A DNA stretch of 64,000 nt from Burkholderia ambifaria (GCF_001443045.1 NZ_LKPJ01000006.1:209058-273057); one strand, 5' to 3'. Counted from the stretch's first letter, positions 41,916-51,872 are shown. Program-made: numbers and translations. The notes: a model not told the origin generated them from the sequence alone.

Positions 41916-42698
41916 TTACTTGCCGTACACGTCGAAATCGAAGTACTTCTTCGCGATCTTTTCGTACGTGCCGTCCTTGCGCATGCCGGCGATCGCGCCG
42001 TCGATCTTCGTCTTCAGGTCGGTGTCCTCCTTGCGCAGGCCGATGCCGGCGCCGTTGCCGAGCGTCTTCGGATCGTCGATGTCCTTGCCGGCGAAATCGA
42101 AGTTCGCGCCGCGCGGCGTCTTCAGGAAGCCGATTTCAGCCTGCACCGCATCCTGCAGCGCGCCGTCCAGACGGCCGGAGATCAGGTCGGCGTAGACCTG
42201 GTCCTGGTTCTGGTAAGGCACGACGTTCACGCCCTTCGGCGCCCAGTAGGTCTTTGCGTAGGTTTCCTGGATCGTGCCCTGCTCGACGCCGACCGACTTG
42301 CCCTTCAGCGATTCGGCCGTCGGCATCAGGCCCGTGCCCTTCTTCGTGACGAGGCGCGTCGGCGTGTTGAACAGCTTCGACGAGAACGCGATCTGTTCCT
42401 GGCGCGCCGGCGTCATCGACATCGACGACAGCACGCCGTCGAACTTGCGAGCCTTCAGTGCCGGGATCATCCCGTCGAAGTCGTTCTCGATCCACACGCA
42501 CTTCGCGTTCATGCGGCGGCAGATCTCGTTGCCGAGATCGACGTCGAAGCCGACCACCTTGCCGCTCGCGTCTTTCGATTCAAAAGGCGGGTAGCTCGCG
42601 TCGACGCCGAAGCGCACGGTCGTCCAGTCCTTCGCGTAGGCAGTGCCGGCCGATACGGCGAGCAGGGCCACGGTCACAGCCGCAAGAATCTTTTTCAC
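41916..42698 (-). CDS. Lysine/arginine/ornithine ABC transporter substrate-binding protein
   Basis: The 260-residue periplasmic protein has a signal peptide ending TAYA (residue 22). The SBP family 3 signature follows: VRFGVDASYPPFESKDASGK, GFDVDLGNEICRRMN, DGMIPALKARKFDGVLSSMS and MTPARQEQIAFSSKLFNTPT. It is close to ArgT/HisJ/AotJ. It is a single gene with its own strong terminator; no permease or ATPase follows. The ATG at 42698 has GAGGAGTCACCG upstream. Confidence 0.93.
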   Translation of the reverse strand: MKKILAAVTVALLAVSAGTAYAKDWTTVRFGVDASYPPFESKDASGKVVGFDVDLGNEICRRMNAKCVWIENDFDGMIPALKARKFDGVLSSMSMTPARQEQIAFSSKLFNTPTRLVTKKGTGLMPTAESLKGKSVGVEQGTIQETYAKTYWAPKGVNVVPYQNQDQVYADLISGRLDGALQDAVQAEIGFLKTPRGANFDFAGKDIDDPKTLGNGAGIGLRKEDTDLKTKIDGAIAGMRKDGTYEKIAKKYFDFDVYGK

Positions 42699-42924
42699 TC
42701 GGTGACTCCTCGTTTTGTTCGATGGGTGCGCGGTTGTGCCGCGCCGTAAGCTTTCGGTCCGGCGCGGCTTCGCGTCGGACTGTCCGTTTCGCCTGCCCGA
42801 TGCGGGCGCGCGACGTGCGCAAGATTATCAAGACAAAATACCGGCAGGGCGCCTAGGACAAGCCCCGATACCGGACCCGACGGCCGCGCGTGCGCCGCGC
42901 GACCGTTTCAGACGAAGGAACGAT

Positions 42925-43845
42925 TCAACCGAGCGTTTCGTTGACCGCGCGCTGCAGACAGGTGACGAATTGCGAGACGGCGGGCGTCGGCAGCAGGTCG
43001 CGGCGCGCGATGATCGACAGGTCGAAGCGCGGCATGCTTTCGTCGAGTTCGGCCGTGCGGATGCCGAGCGGCGCGACCATCGCGGCCAGCGGGCGCGTGA
43101 AGCAGCCGATCACGTCGGAGCGCGCGACGAGCCCGAGCGTCACCGCGAACGACATCGGCGAGCGCAGCAGGCGCTTCGGCAGCGGCAGCCCGCGCGCCTC
43201 GAACATCGCGATCATCACGCTGTGCGGGAACTGCTCGGCGCCGACCGTGACGATCCACTCGGCGTCGAGCAATTCCTCTAATCGGCGCGCGTGCGCGAGC
43301 GGATGGCCTTCGCGCATCACGACGGTGAACTCGGTCGACAGCAGCGGCACCTGCGTGAAATCGCGGTCGAGGGCGGGCACATGGTGCATTGCAGCGATGT
43401 CGAGCGTGCCGTTGCGCAGCTGCGCGAGCGCGTCGGGCACCGTCACTTCCTCGAGATGCAGGCTGACGTTCGGCATCGACCGGCGGAATGCGGTGACCGC
43501 ATGCGGCAGCGCGGTCAGCGCGATCGACGGCATCGTGCCGACCGCGACACGCCCCGACATTTCCCCTTTCACCTGCTCGACGGCCTCGACGGTGCGGCGC
43601 ATGTCGCCGAGCAGCTGCTCTGCGCGCGGCAGCAGCGCATGGCCGCACGCGGTCAGCTCGACGCCGCGCACGCTGCGCACGAGCAGTTCCGCGTTCAGCG
43701 CCGTCTCGAGTTCGCGGATCGTATGCGTGATCGCGGGCTGCGTGACGCCGAGTTCGCGCGCGGCGGCGCGCAGGCTCTTGTGATGCGCGGCGGAGACGAA
43801 CGCCTGGAGCTGCGCGATGTTCAGGTGGTTTCGGATGCGGGTCAT
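42925..43845 (-). CDS. LysR-family transcriptional regulator
   Basis: The 306-residue protein has the LysR HTH (LNIAQLQAFVSAAHHKSLRA, AARELGVTQPAITHTIRELE) and an effector domain with VKGEMSGRVAVGTMPSIALT. This is the pattern of the group related to GalR/TsaR- and aromatic-acid regulators. It lies 226 bp upstream of the basic-amino-acid SBP on the same strand; whether it regulates that gene is unknown. Confidence 0.9.
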   Translation of the reverse strand: MTRIRNHLNIAQLQAFVSAAHHKSLRAAARELGVTQPAITHTIRELETALNAELLVRSVRGVELTACGHALLPRAEQLLGDMRRTVEAVEQVKGEMSGRVAVGTMPSIALTALPHAVTAFRRSMPNVSLHLEEVTVPDALAQLRNGTLDIAAMHHVPALDRDFTQVPLLSTEFTVVMREGHPLAHARRLEELLDAEWIVTVGAEQFPHSVMIAMFEARGLPLPKRLLRSPMSFAVTLGLVARSDVIGCFTRPLAAMVAPLGIRTAELDESMPRFDLSIIARRDLLPTPAVSQFVTCLQRAVNETLG

Positions 43846-44337
43846 CGATCGGTTCGGATCTGGCGGCGGGCGGGGCGCCGGCGCGAAGATCGATAGGGTA
43901 GCGCGCCGCGACGGCGGACGCTGCACGCGCAGCAAAAGTGCCCGGCCGGGCGTAGGGGCCGATCGTCCCGGCGGCGGCGGCGTGCCGCCGTGTTCTCGGC
44001 GGAGTCGGGCTGCCGGCGCGCGCTGCTGCGTTGTGCCCCGACGTGCCGGCCGACCGACGATCTGCGTGCGGACGTACGCCGAACCGGTTGCGTGCGCAAC
44101 CCGTAGCGTGCGCGCCATGTCGTGTCGTCCGCCGTCGATCCGCATGAAGTGACGATCATGCGTCGGGCGGTCGGCGCAGCGCCGACGGACGGTTCGTCGC
44201 ACCCTGCCTTACCGACAAAAAAGGCCTGGAAACATGCGTTCCCAGGCCTGGAGACCATCAATGACGATGGTGGAGGAGACGTTGTCGTCCCGATGCGCGC
44301 CGCCCTTTTCGCCAGCGACGTCGCGCATGATCCTCGA
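43846..44337. other. Intergenic region between LysR and the NCS2 permease
   Basis: No gene is supported. It holds the terminator hairpin at 44217-44249. The rest is very GC-rich with Arg-rich shadow ORFs. Confidence 0.5.
44217..44249 (-). terminator. Rho-independent terminator downstream of the NCS2 permease
   Basis: Read leftward, AGGCCTGG and CCAGGCCT (44249-44242 and 44229-44222) pair, with an inner GAAC/GTTT extension, and are followed by six T residues. It is 89 bp beyond the permease stop. Confidence 0.85.
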
Positions 44338-45726
44338 TCAGATCGCCCAGCCGCCGAGATAGAACGTGACGAGCACGGCCGCGATGAGCACGGTGCCGAC
44401 GTTGAGCTTGCGGAATTCGCCGCTGGCGATGCGGCCGATCACGAGCGTCGAGAAGCCGAGCATGATGCCGGTCACGATGTTCGCGGTCAGCACGATGAAC
44501 ACCGCGCACACGAGGCCCGACATCGCGTCGACCATGTCGTCCATGTGCAGCTTGCTCACGCTGCCGAGCATCAGCAGGCCGACGTACATCAGCGCCGGTG
44601 CGGTGGCGTACGACGGCACGAGGCCCGCGAGCGGCGAGAAGAACATCACGACCAGGAACAGCAGGCCGACCACCGCGGCGGCGAGGCCCGTCTTCGCGCC
44701 GGCGGCCACGCCGACGCTCGACTCGATGTAGGCCGCCGCCGGCGCGCCGCCGAGGAAGCCGGAGAAGATCGAGCTGACCGAATCGGCGGTCAGCGCGCGG
44801 CCGCCGTTGATGATGCGGCCGTTCTCGTCGAGCTGGCCCGCCTGGCCGGCGACGGCGCGGATCGTGCCGGTCGCGTCGAACACGGCGGTCATCACGAGCG
44901 CCAGCACGCTCGGCAGCACGGCCATCGACAGCGCACCCTTGATGTCCATTGCGCCGATCAGCGATGCATGGCCCGGCGCGCTCAGCGACGGCAGCGCGAA
45001 GATGCCGCGGTATTTCACGGCCGGATCGAACGCGAGGCCGATCAGCGAGATCGCGACCACGACGAGCAGGATGCCGCCCGGCACGCGACGCTTCTCGAGC
45101 CCGAAGATCGCGGCGAGGCCGACGACCGACATGATGACCGGGAACGCGGTGATCTGGCCCAGCGAGACCGGCAGGCCGGCGCCCGGGTTCTTGATCACGA
45201 GGCCGACGTCGTTCGACGCGATCAGCAGCAGGAACAGGCCGATGCCGATCCCGGTGCCGTGCGCGACGCCCGCGGGCAGGTTGCGCAGGATCCACGAGCG
45301 CACGCCGGTGACCGAGATACCCGTGAACACGAGGCCCATCAGGAACACGGCGCCGAGCGCGACGGTCGGTTGCAGGCCCTTGCCGAGCACGAGGCCGAAC
45401 GCGGTGAACGCCGTCAGCGAAATCGCGCAGCCGATCGCGATCGGCAGCTTCGCCCACAGGCCCATCAGCAGCGAACCGAAGGCCGTGGTGAGGCAGACTG
45501 CGACGAACACGGCACTCGTGTCGAAGCCGGCCTTGCCGAACATGCCGGGCACGACGAACACGGAATAGACCATCGCGAGGAAGGTGGTCACGCCCGCGAC
45601 GATCTCGCGGCGCTGCGTGCTGCCGCGCGACGAAATGCCGAAGTACCGGTCGATGACTCCCGTGGTGCCGAGGTCCGTTTCTTCCGCGCCGACGCCGACC
45701 GTCGGCTGCACCGGGGTATCACTCAT
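44338..45726 (-). CDS. NCS2-family purine permease (AzgA/AdeQ type)
   Basis: The 462-residue protein has about 12-14 helices and the family hallmarks [76 protein letters not shown] and [20 protein letters not shown]. This is the AzgA-like subgroup that imports adenine, guanine or hypoxanthine by proton symport. It is monocistronic with its own terminator. Confidence 0.93.
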   Translation of the reverse strand: MSDTPVQPTVGVGAEETDLGTTGVIDRYFGISSRGSTQRREIVAGVTTFLAMVYSVFVVPGMFGKAGFDTSAVFVAVCLTTAFGSLLMGLWAKLPIAIGCAISLTAFTAFGLVLGKGLQPTVALGAVFLMGLVFTGISVTGVRSWILRNLPAGVAHGTGIGIGLFLLLIASNDVGLVIKNPGAGLPVSLGQITAFPVIMSVVGLAAIFGLEKRRVPGGILLVVVAISLIGLAFDPAVKYRGIFALPSLSAPGHASLIGAMDIKGALSMAVLPSVLALVMTAVFDATGTIRAVAGQAGQLDENGRIINGGRALTADSVSSIFSGFLGGAPAAAYIESSVGVAAGAKTGLAAAVVGLLFLVVMFFSPLAGLVPSYATAPALMYVGLLMLGSVSKLHMDDMVDAMSGLVCAVFIVLTANIVTGIMLGFSTLVIGRIASGEFRKLNVGTVLIAAVLVTFYLGGWAI

Positions 45727-46207
45727 GAGCTTGCTCCTTTATCAGCATGCTGAAACGGCCTGTAGCGGACCGTCGTCAGGGTGTCTCGAATCTGGTTGGA
45801 ATGATCGGCAACGTCGTGGGGACGCCTGACGCGTGATTCGTGTCGTCGTACGCGCGCCGAAGGACGCGAGGGTGTCGCGTCGTACGACGCGTGGTGTGGT
45901 CGACCCCGTCACGTGTGCTTTGCCGTAGCGAAGGTTAGGCGAACGGCTCATCACGTCCCATTGGGGGAAGAGCATGCAGCGCATGTCGCAGCGCTTATAT
46001 CGGCGTGCAACGGGGCTTCGTCGTCGCGGAACGCGTGTATACGCCTAGTTCGAATCCGTTAAGGCGATTATTTGAATGCGGGGTTGGCGGGCAGGGCGGG
46101 GCGGGGTGATGCATTGAAGCTTACTGATGTCTTTCGTCGGGGCCGCGCAGGCGCGTGAGAACGGCCGCGCGTGACGCGATGCGCCGCCGCGCGCAACCTG
46201 CATCCGG
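45727..46207. other. Upstream region of the NCS2 permease
   Basis: No gene is supported in these 480 bp. The right half is A/T-richer than average and leads into the gene remnants near 46225-46645. No known purine riboswitch or PurR box was recognised. Confidence 0.45.
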
Positions 46208-46224
46208 ATGATACCGGTGCCGCG

Positions 46225-46314
46225 CGCGTGCTGCGCGAGATGCGCGCAGAACATGTCGGCCACCGCGCTCGAGTACGCGTCGATTTCCGCAGACGTGCGT
46301 TCGGTTTCCGAAAA
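46225..46314 (-). pseudogene. Possible 3' remnant of a TetR-family gene
   Basis: Reading leftward gives FSETERTSAEIDAYSSAVAD then MFCAHLAQHARG, which resembles the last helix of TetR-family regulators. No start, HTH or stop is in place. It abuts the methyltransferase remnant on the opposite strand, suggesting a deletion joined the two. The identification rests on about 30 residues and is weak. Confidence 0.4.
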
Positions 46315-46645
46315 CGCCTTCGAAGCGTCGAAGGTCGCGCGGGCGCATGCCAATCTGGAGGCGGCCGGGCTGGCCGATCTGGTGGAGATCCGCGTAGGCG
46401 AGGCGTTGCACACGCTGACCGGCGATCTGCCGGATACGGTCGACCTGCTGCTGCTCGACGGCGCAAAGGCGCTGTATCCGGAGATCCTCGCGCGGGTCGA
46501 GCCGCGGCTGCGGCCCGGTGCGTTTGTCGTCGCCGACAACGCGGAAGTCAGCCCCGACCACCTTGCTTACGTGCGTGCGCCGCGCAACGGCTACCTGTCG
46601 GTGCCGTTCGGCGGCGATGTCGAGCTGTCGATGCGGATCGGCTGA
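46310..46645 (+). pseudogene. C-terminal remnant of an O-methyltransferase
   Basis: About 110 residues, FEASKVARAHANLEAAGLAD, TVDLLLLDGAKALYPEILAR, VEPRLRPGAFVVADNAEVSP and ending GYLSVPFGGDVELSMRIG, match the C-terminal half of SAM-dependent O-methyltransferases. The N-terminal half with the first SAM-binding motif GxGxG is missing. Upstream of 46318 the sequence no longer fits the family. An ATG at 46208 keeps the frame open, so a truncated protein could be made, but it would not bind SAM. Confidence 0.7.
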
Positions 46646-46725
46646 GCCCGCGAAACGCATTGAACGTGCGGCGCCCGCTGCGGGCGCACCGATCCGTGCC
46701 GCCGATCGAACCGGCGGCAACGGGG

Positions 46726-47508
46726 TTACAGGCGGTAGCCGCCGCTCGCGTCGATGACCTGGCCGGTCGTCCATTGCGACGCCGGGCTCGCGAGGAAGCC
46801 GATCACGCCCGCGATGTCTTCCGGCGTGCCGACGCGGCCGAGCGGGCTGGCCGACGTCATCGTCGCGCGGCCGTCGTCGGTGCGCAGCCAGCTCGCGTTC
46901 ATGTCGGTATCGACCGGGCCGGGCGCGACGGCATTGACGACGATGCCGCGCGGGCCGAGCTCGACGGCCCAGTGACGCGTCAGCGTATCGACGGCCGCCT
47001 TCGAGGCGGCATACGCGGAAATCGCGCTGAAATTGCCCCCGGCTTCGAACACGCGGCTCGACAGCACGCTCGACAGATTCACGATCCGGCCACCGCGCGG
47101 CATGCGCTTCACGGCCTGCTGCGTTGCGAAGAACACGGCTTTCACGTTCAGCGTGAACTGACGGTCGAACAGTTCGACCGACGTGTCGTCCAGCGTGCCG
47201 CCGTCGGCGACGCCGGCGTTGTTGACGAGGACGTCGAGCGTGGCCGGCAGGTTTTGTTCCGCGACGGCGCGGTCGAACGCGTCGAACAGCGTGGCGACGC
47301 CGTCCGGCGCGTCGAGGTCGGCCTGGATCGCGAAGCCGCGGCCGCCGAGTTCGCGGATGCCGGCGAGCGTCTGTTCTGCCGCCGCGCGGTCGGCGCGATA
47401 GTGAACCGCGACGATGTAGCCCTGTCGCGCCAGTTCGTACGATGTTGCGCGACCGATGCCGCGCGAGCCGCCGGTGACGAGGGCGAGTTTCGATGCTTGC
47501 GTGCTCAT
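46726..47508 (-). CDS. SDR-family oxidoreductase
   Basis: The 260-residue protein has TGGSRGIGRA (TGxxxGxG, residues 12-19), LVNNAGVA, SLS and ISAYAASKAAVD (Y-x3-K), and ends TTGQVIDASGGYRL, a classical FabG-like SDR. The ATG at 47508 has AGGAAC upstream. It is last in the leftward redox cluster, 255 bp after the aldo-keto reductase. The substrate is unknown. Confidence 0.92.
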   Translation of the reverse strand: MSTQASKLALVTGGSRGIGRATSYELARQGYIVAVHYRADRAAAEQTLAGIRELGGRGFAIQADLDAPDGVATLFDAFDRAVAEQNLPATLDVLVNNAGVADGGTLDDTSVELFDRQFTLNVKAVFFATQQAVKRMPRGGRIVNLSSVLSSRVFEAGGNFSAISAYAASKAAVDTLTRHWAVELGPRGIVVNAVAPGPVDTDMNASWLRTDDGRATMTSASPLGRVGTPEDIAGVIGFLASPASQWTTGQVIDASGGYRL

Positions 47509-47763
47509 GCTCTGTTCCTGAAAAAAGGGGCGGTGCCACCGACCGAGGCCGGCGGCGCCGGAAAGGGAAACCGTTGCTGCGGGCCGTTCGCCGGGCACGT
47601 TGCAGGATGCGGGCGCGATGGCGTGTCGTTCGTGGTCGGCCATGGCCGCGCGTCGCCGCAACCGGCGGCGCCGCGCGAACCAACCGGACCTGCGTGCCGG
47701 ATACCGCGGGTTACCGCACGATGCGTGTGGCCGGCACGGGCATCGTGCGGCTCGGGTTCACGC

Positions 47764-48768
47764 TCAGGCCGCGCCGGCCGGCGTCGGTGCGTGTTCCGCG
47801 ATCAGGCGTTCGGCCTTCAGTGCGTCCCACAGGCCGGCCGGAATCGGCGCCGACGCGAGCCGCAGGTTCTCGTCGATGCGATCGGGCCGGCTCGCGCCGG
47901 GGATCACGGCCGCGACGGCCGGATGCGCGAGCGAGAACTGCAGCGCCACCGCACGAACATCGACGCCGAACTGCTCGGTGAGCTGCCTGAGGCGTGCAAC
48001 TCGATCGAGCATTTCCTGCGTTGCAGGTTGATATTCGAAGTGGGTGCCGCCGGCGAGCACGCCGGAGTTGTACGGTCCGCCAACGATGATGCCGAGCCCG
48101 CGCGCGACACTTTCCGGCATCAGCCGTTCGAGCGCGTCCGCATGGTCGAGCAGCGTGTAGCGGCCGGCGAGCAGGAAACCGTCCGGGTCCGAACGTTCGA
48201 GCGCGAGCTCGCACGGTTCGATCCGGTTCACGCCGAGGCCCCAGCCCTTGATGACTTTCTCGTCGCGCAGCCGCGTGAGCGCCTTGGCCGCGCCCGACAT
48301 CGCGACGTCGAACACGTCGAGCCAGCGCTCGCCGTGGAAGTCGATTGCCGGATCGTGGATCCACACGGTGTCGAGGCGGTCGGTGCGCAGTCGCTCGAGG
48401 CTCGCTTCGATCGAGCGCAGCGTGCCGTCTTCCGTGTAGTCGTAGACGATCTTGTTTGGCCGGCCGTGGCGGAATAGCCCACCCTTCTCGCCGAGATCGC
48501 GTTGCGATGCATCCTCGTGCTCGTCGAGCACGAGTCGGCCGACCTTCGTGCCGAGCGAGTATTCGTCGCGCGGGCGTCCAGCGAGTGCTTCGCCGAGGCG
48601 CAACTCCGCGAGGCCCGCACCGTACAGCGGCGCGGCATCGAAGTAGCGGATGCCGCTATTCCAGGCCGCGTCGACCGTGGCGAGTGCTTCTTCGTTCGGG
48701 ATGTCCCGATACATGTTGCCCAGCGGCGCTGTGCCGAAACCCAGGCGGGAAGGGAGCGTGATTCTCAT
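47764..48768 (-). CDS. Aldo/keto reductase (D-threo-aldose 1-dehydrogenase-like)
   Basis: The 334-residue TIM barrel has the AKR tetrad: Asp in YFDAAPLYGAG with the catalytic Tyr, Lys in GTKVGRL and His in WIHDPA. The order GFGTAPLGNMYRDIPNEEAL and the insert GGLFRHGRPNKIVYDYTEDG are those of the L-fucose/D-threo-aldose dehydrogenase and pyridoxal dehydrogenase subgroup. It lies 40 bp after the cyclase-family gene and is probably in one operon with it. Confidence 0.92.
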   Translation of the reverse strand: MRITLPSRLGFGTAPLGNMYRDIPNEEALATVDAAWNSGIRYFDAAPLYGAGLAELRLGEALAGRPRDEYSLGTKVGRLVLDEHEDASQRDLGEKGGLFRHGRPNKIVYDYTEDGTLRSIEASLERLRTDRLDTVWIHDPAIDFHGERWLDVFDVAMSGAAKALTRLRDEKVIKGWGLGVNRIEPCELALERSDPDGFLLAGRYTLLDHADALERLMPESVARGLGIIVGGPYNSGVLAGGTHFEYQPATQEMLDRVARLRQLTEQFGVDVRAVALQFSLAHPAVAAVIPGASRPDRIDENLRLASAPIPAGLWDALKAERLIAEHAPTPAGAA

Positions 48769-48808
48769 GTGAATTCTCCGGCAACCGGTAGACGAACGGC
48801 CCGCGGGA

Positions 48809-49771
48809 TCAGCGGATCGCGACCGGGTTGATGTTGACCTGCGTGGAGCCGACGTACAGCGGCTGGCCGAGCACGAACAGGAATTCCCACGCCTTGTCGC
48901 GCACCAGCGCGCGGCTGTCGATCAGCTCCAGGTTGTAGATGCCGCGCTTCGCGAGCATGTACTGGTTGATCGGGAATTCGTCCTTCGTGTGCGGATTCGG
49001 ATAGACCTCGGACGCCCATGTGTCGCCGCCGAACGCGACGATGCCCTGATCGGCGAGCCACTTCGCGGCTTCCATGCCGATGCCCGGCTCGACGTCGAGG
49101 AACTGCTTGTTGTCCTTGCCGATCAGTTCGAGCCAGCCGGTGTTGAACAGCACCACGTCGCCCTTGCGCAGCGTCAGGCCCTCCTTCTTCAGCACGGCCT
49201 GGATGTCCGCGACCGTGAACTCGGTGCCACCCGGCACGATCGGCTTGCCGTAGTAAGCGGTCATGTCGAGCACGACGCCGCGCGTGACGATCGGCGGCAC
49301 CTTCTCGACGCCGAGCTTCTTCACACCGTCGACGGTCACGAAATCGGCCGCCTTGTTGCCGTTGTAGTAGACGTTGTCGATGCCGATGTGGCCGATGCCG
49401 TTGAGCTGCGTGCCGACGCCCGTCCATGCGTTGACGAGTTCGTCGTTGAACGTGAACTTGTTCGGGCCAAGGCTCTTGCCGGCCTGCTGGCCGACCTGCA
49501 CGTTGTACAGCCGGAAGCTGCGATGGCGGAACGCCGGCAGGTCCTTGTCGACCGGCACGGCCAGCGGATAGGTCTTGCCGGCCTTCACGAGGCCGACCGC
49601 CTGCCTGATCACGTCGGGCGTCAGCAGGTTGGCCGCGCCGATCTCGTCGTTCGCGCCATACGCGGACGGATACCAGTCGGCCGCAGGGGCGGCCGGTGCG
49701 GCGTGCGCCGCCTGGGCAACCGTGAACGGCAGGATCGCGGCGAGCGCGAGCCGGGCGAGCATTGCTTTCAT
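48809..49771 (-). CDS. Periplasmic cyclase/kynurenine formamidase-family protein with altered metal site
   Basis: The 320-residue protein has a signal peptide ending AAHA (about residue 24), followed by a cyclase fold with YGANDEIGAANLLTPDVIRQ and GDVVLFNTGW. The metal-binding motif of the family is HxGTHxDxPxH. Here the visible segment is GTQLNGIGHIG, with Gln for the first His and Asn for Asp. A Gln variant is common in one subgroup, so activity may persist with a different metal set. Its export to the periplasm is unusual among the cytosolic enzymes around it. Confidence 0.85.
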   Translation of the reverse strand: MKAMLARLALAAILPFTVAQAAHAAPAAPAADWYPSAYGANDEIGAANLLTPDVIRQAVGLVKAGKTYPLAVPVDKDLPAFRHRSFRLYNVQVGQQAGKSLGPNKFTFNDELVNAWTGVGTQLNGIGHIGIDNVYYNGNKAADFVTVDGVKKLGVEKVPPIVTRGVVLDMTAYYGKPIVPGGTEFTVADIQAVLKKEGLTLRKGDVVLFNTGWLELIGKDNKQFLDVEPGIGMEAAKWLADQGIVAFGGDTWASEVYPNPHTKDEFPINQYMLAKRGIYNLELIDSRALVRDKAWEFLFVLGQPLYVGSTQVNINPVAIR

Positions 49772-49791
49772 TCCGGACTCCCGTGGGTGGG

Positions 49792-50907
49792 TCAGGCCGC
49801 GGCTTGCGCGAGCGTCGGATAGTCGGTCAGGCCTGCTGCGCCGCCGCCGAACAGCGTGTTGCGATCGTGCGGCGTGAGCGCGACGCCGGTGCGCAGGCGC
49901 TCGGGCAGGTCGGGGTTCGCGACGAACGGGCGGCCGAATGCGACGAGGTCGGCCCAGCCGGCGGCGATCGCTTCGCGGGCGCGCTCGGCGGTATACGCAC
50001 CGGCGTAGATCAGCACGCCGGGGTACGCGGCGCGCAGTTGTCGCTTGAATTCGACCGGCATCAGCGGCGCGTCGTCCCAGTCGGCTTCCGCGATGTGCAC
50101 GTAGCCGACGCCGAGTTCGCCGAGCAGCTTCGCGGCGGCGAGGTAGGTCGTTTCCGGATCGTCGTCGACGCAGCCGTTCAGCGTGGTCAGCGGTGCCAGG
50201 CGGATGCCGACGCGCGATGCGTCGCCGGTGCCTTCGATCAGCGCCTGCGCGACTTCGCGCAGGAAGCGCAGCCGGTTTTCGAGCGAGCCGCCGTACGCGT
50301 CGGTGCGCGTGTTCGCGTTCGAGTCGATGAACTGGTTCACGAGGTAGCCGTTCGCGCCGTGTAGCTCGACGCCGTCGAAGCCGGCTTCGATCGCGTGGCG
50401 GGCGGCGGCGCGGTATTGATCGACGACCTCGCGGATTTCGTCGACGGACAGCGCGCGCGGCTCGGACGCCTGCACGAAGCCCGGCGTGCTGCCGTCTTCA
50501 CCGGCGATGAACACGTTGACGCCCTTCGCCTGGATCGGCGACGACGACACGGGCTGCCGGCCGCCGAGCAGGCTCGTGTGGCTCAGCCGGCCGACGTGCC
50601 AGAGCTGCGCGAAGATGCGGCCGTGTGCTGCATGCACGGCGTCCGTCACCTTGCGCCAGCCGGCGACCTGCGACGGCGTATGAATGCCGGGCGTCCATGC
50701 GTAGCCCTTGCCGAGCGGCGCGATGTAGGTGCCTTCGCTGACGATCAGGCCGGCGCTCGCGCGCTGTGCGTAATACGCGGCCATCAGTTCGTTGGCTTCG
50801 TCGCCGGGCTGGCTGGCGCGCGAGCGCGTCATCGGCGGCATCACGATGCGGTTCGGCAGCGTCAGCGCGCCGAATTGCAGCGGTTGGAAAAGCGGGTCCT
50901 GGGTCAT
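49792..50907 (-). CDS. Old Yellow Enzyme family NADH:flavin oxidoreductase (NemA-like)
   Basis: This FMN enzyme reduces alpha,beta-unsaturated carbonyls, nitro-esters and maleimides. The 371-residue protein has PLQFGALTLPNRIVMPPMTR, AQLWHVGRLSH, and FDGVELHGANGYLVNQFIDS with the substrate-binding His-x-x-Asn, and LVAFGRPFVANPDLPERL. It is in a cluster with aldo-keto reductases, typical for electrophile detoxification. The downstream cyclase-family gene starts 20 bp after its stop. Confidence 0.95.
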   Translation of the reverse strand: MTQDPLFQPLQFGALTLPNRIVMPPMTRSRASQPGDEANELMAAYYAQRASAGLIVSEGTYIAPLGKGYAWTPGIHTPSQVAGWRKVTDAVHAAHGRIFAQLWHVGRLSHTSLLGGRQPVSSSPIQAKGVNVFIAGEDGSTPGFVQASEPRALSVDEIREVVDQYRAAARHAIEAGFDGVELHGANGYLVNQFIDSNANTRTDAYGGSLENRLRFLREVAQALIEGTGDASRVGIRLAPLTTLNGCVDDDPETTYLAAAKLLGELGVGYVHIAEADWDDAPLMPVEFKRQLRAAYPGVLIYAGAYTAERAREAIAAGWADLVAFGRPFVANPDLPERLRTGVALTPHDRNTLFGGGAAGLTDYPTLAQAAA

Positions 50908-50976
50908 GGTGGTGTCCTGTCGGTGCCGCGGCTGTCGGGCCGCGGCGAATCGGATAGCGAAGGGCGGGCGGTGCGT

Positions 50977-51783
50977 TCAGTCCCACTTCGGCGCGAGGCC
51001 GGCCGGGTCGACTTCGCGGCCGTTGCGCTCGAGCGCGGCGATCTGCGCCATGTCTTCGTCGGTGAGGCGCAGCGTCTGCGCGAGCAGGTTGCTCGCGAGG
51101 TTTTCGCGCTTGGTCGACGACGGAATCACCGAATAGCCGAGCTTCAGCGCCCACGCGAGCGCGACTTGCGCCGGCGTCGCGTGGTGACGTTGCGCGATCG
51201 CGCCGATCACCGGGTCGCCGAGCACCTTGCCGTACGCGAGCGTCATGTACGACGTCACGTGGATGCCTTCGCTGTTCAGGAAGTCGACCAGCTTGCGGTT
51301 CTGCAGGTACGGGCTCAGTTCGATCTGGTTCGTCGCGATTGCATCCTTGCCGACGGCCGAGATCGCTTCCTTCGTCAGTTCGATGTTGAAGTTCGAGATG
51401 CCGATCTGGCGCGTGAGGCCCTTCGCCTTCGCGTCGGCCAGCGCGGTCATGAACGCCGGGATCGACACGCCGTTGTCCGGCGCCGGCCAGTGGATCAGCG
51501 TCAGGTCGACGGTGTCGGTGCGCAGCTTGCGCAGGCTTTCCTCGAGGCTCGCGACCAGCTTGTCCGGCGCGTAGTTGTCGACCCAGATCTTCGTCGTGAG
51601 GAACAGGTCTTCGCGGCGCACGCCCGATGCGGCGATTGCTTCGCCGACTTCGGCTTCGTTGCCGTAGATCTGCGCGGTGTCGATCGCGCGGTAGCCGACT
51701 TCGAGGCCGTTGCGGACCGAGTCGATGACGACCTGGCCCTGCAGGCGGAACGTGCCGAGGCCGAATGCGGGAATGTTGCTCAT
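50977..51783 (-). CDS. dkgB: Aldo/keto reductase, 2,5-diketo-D-gluconate reductase B-like
   Basis: The 268-residue AKR matches DkgB/YafB (267 aa): [40 protein letters not shown] with catalytic Asp and Tyr, TTKIWVDNY with Lys and [11 protein letters not shown] with His. It ends [10 protein letters not shown]. DkgB reduces methylglyoxal and other aldehydes with NADPH. It heads the dkgB-nemA-cyclase-AKR run, with a leader of 156 bp that contains an inverted repeat. Confidence 0.93.
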   Translation of the reverse strand: MSNIPAFGLGTFRLQGQVVIDSVRNGLEVGYRAIDTAQIYGNEAEVGEAIAASGVRREDLFLTTKIWVDNYAPDKLVASLEESLRKLRTDTVDLTLIHWPAPDNGVSIPAFMTALADAKAKGLTRQIGISNFNIELTKEAISAVGKDAIATNQIELSPYLQNRKLVDFLNSEGIHVTSYMTLAYGKVLGDPVIGAIAQRHHATPAQVALAWALKLGYSVIPSSTKRENLASNLLAQTLRLTDEDMAQIAALERNGREVDPAGLAPKWD

Positions 51784-51872
51784 CGTGGGCTCCTGGGAGA
51801 GGGGAACGGTTGCGGTATGGAGGTCATTCTGGCGCTCGAGACTAATGAGATAAACGCCGTTAGAGGTCAAAA

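Noticed and set aside
46045..46060. TTCGAATCC resembling a tRNA T-loop
   Set aside because: The flanking 5-bp stem does not pair and no acceptor stem or anticodon arm can be formed around it.
45727..46207. Possible purine riboswitch or PurR box before the NCS2 permease
   Set aside because: No paired three-way-junction elements or PurR-like palindrome could be found; such riboswitches are not expected in this group.
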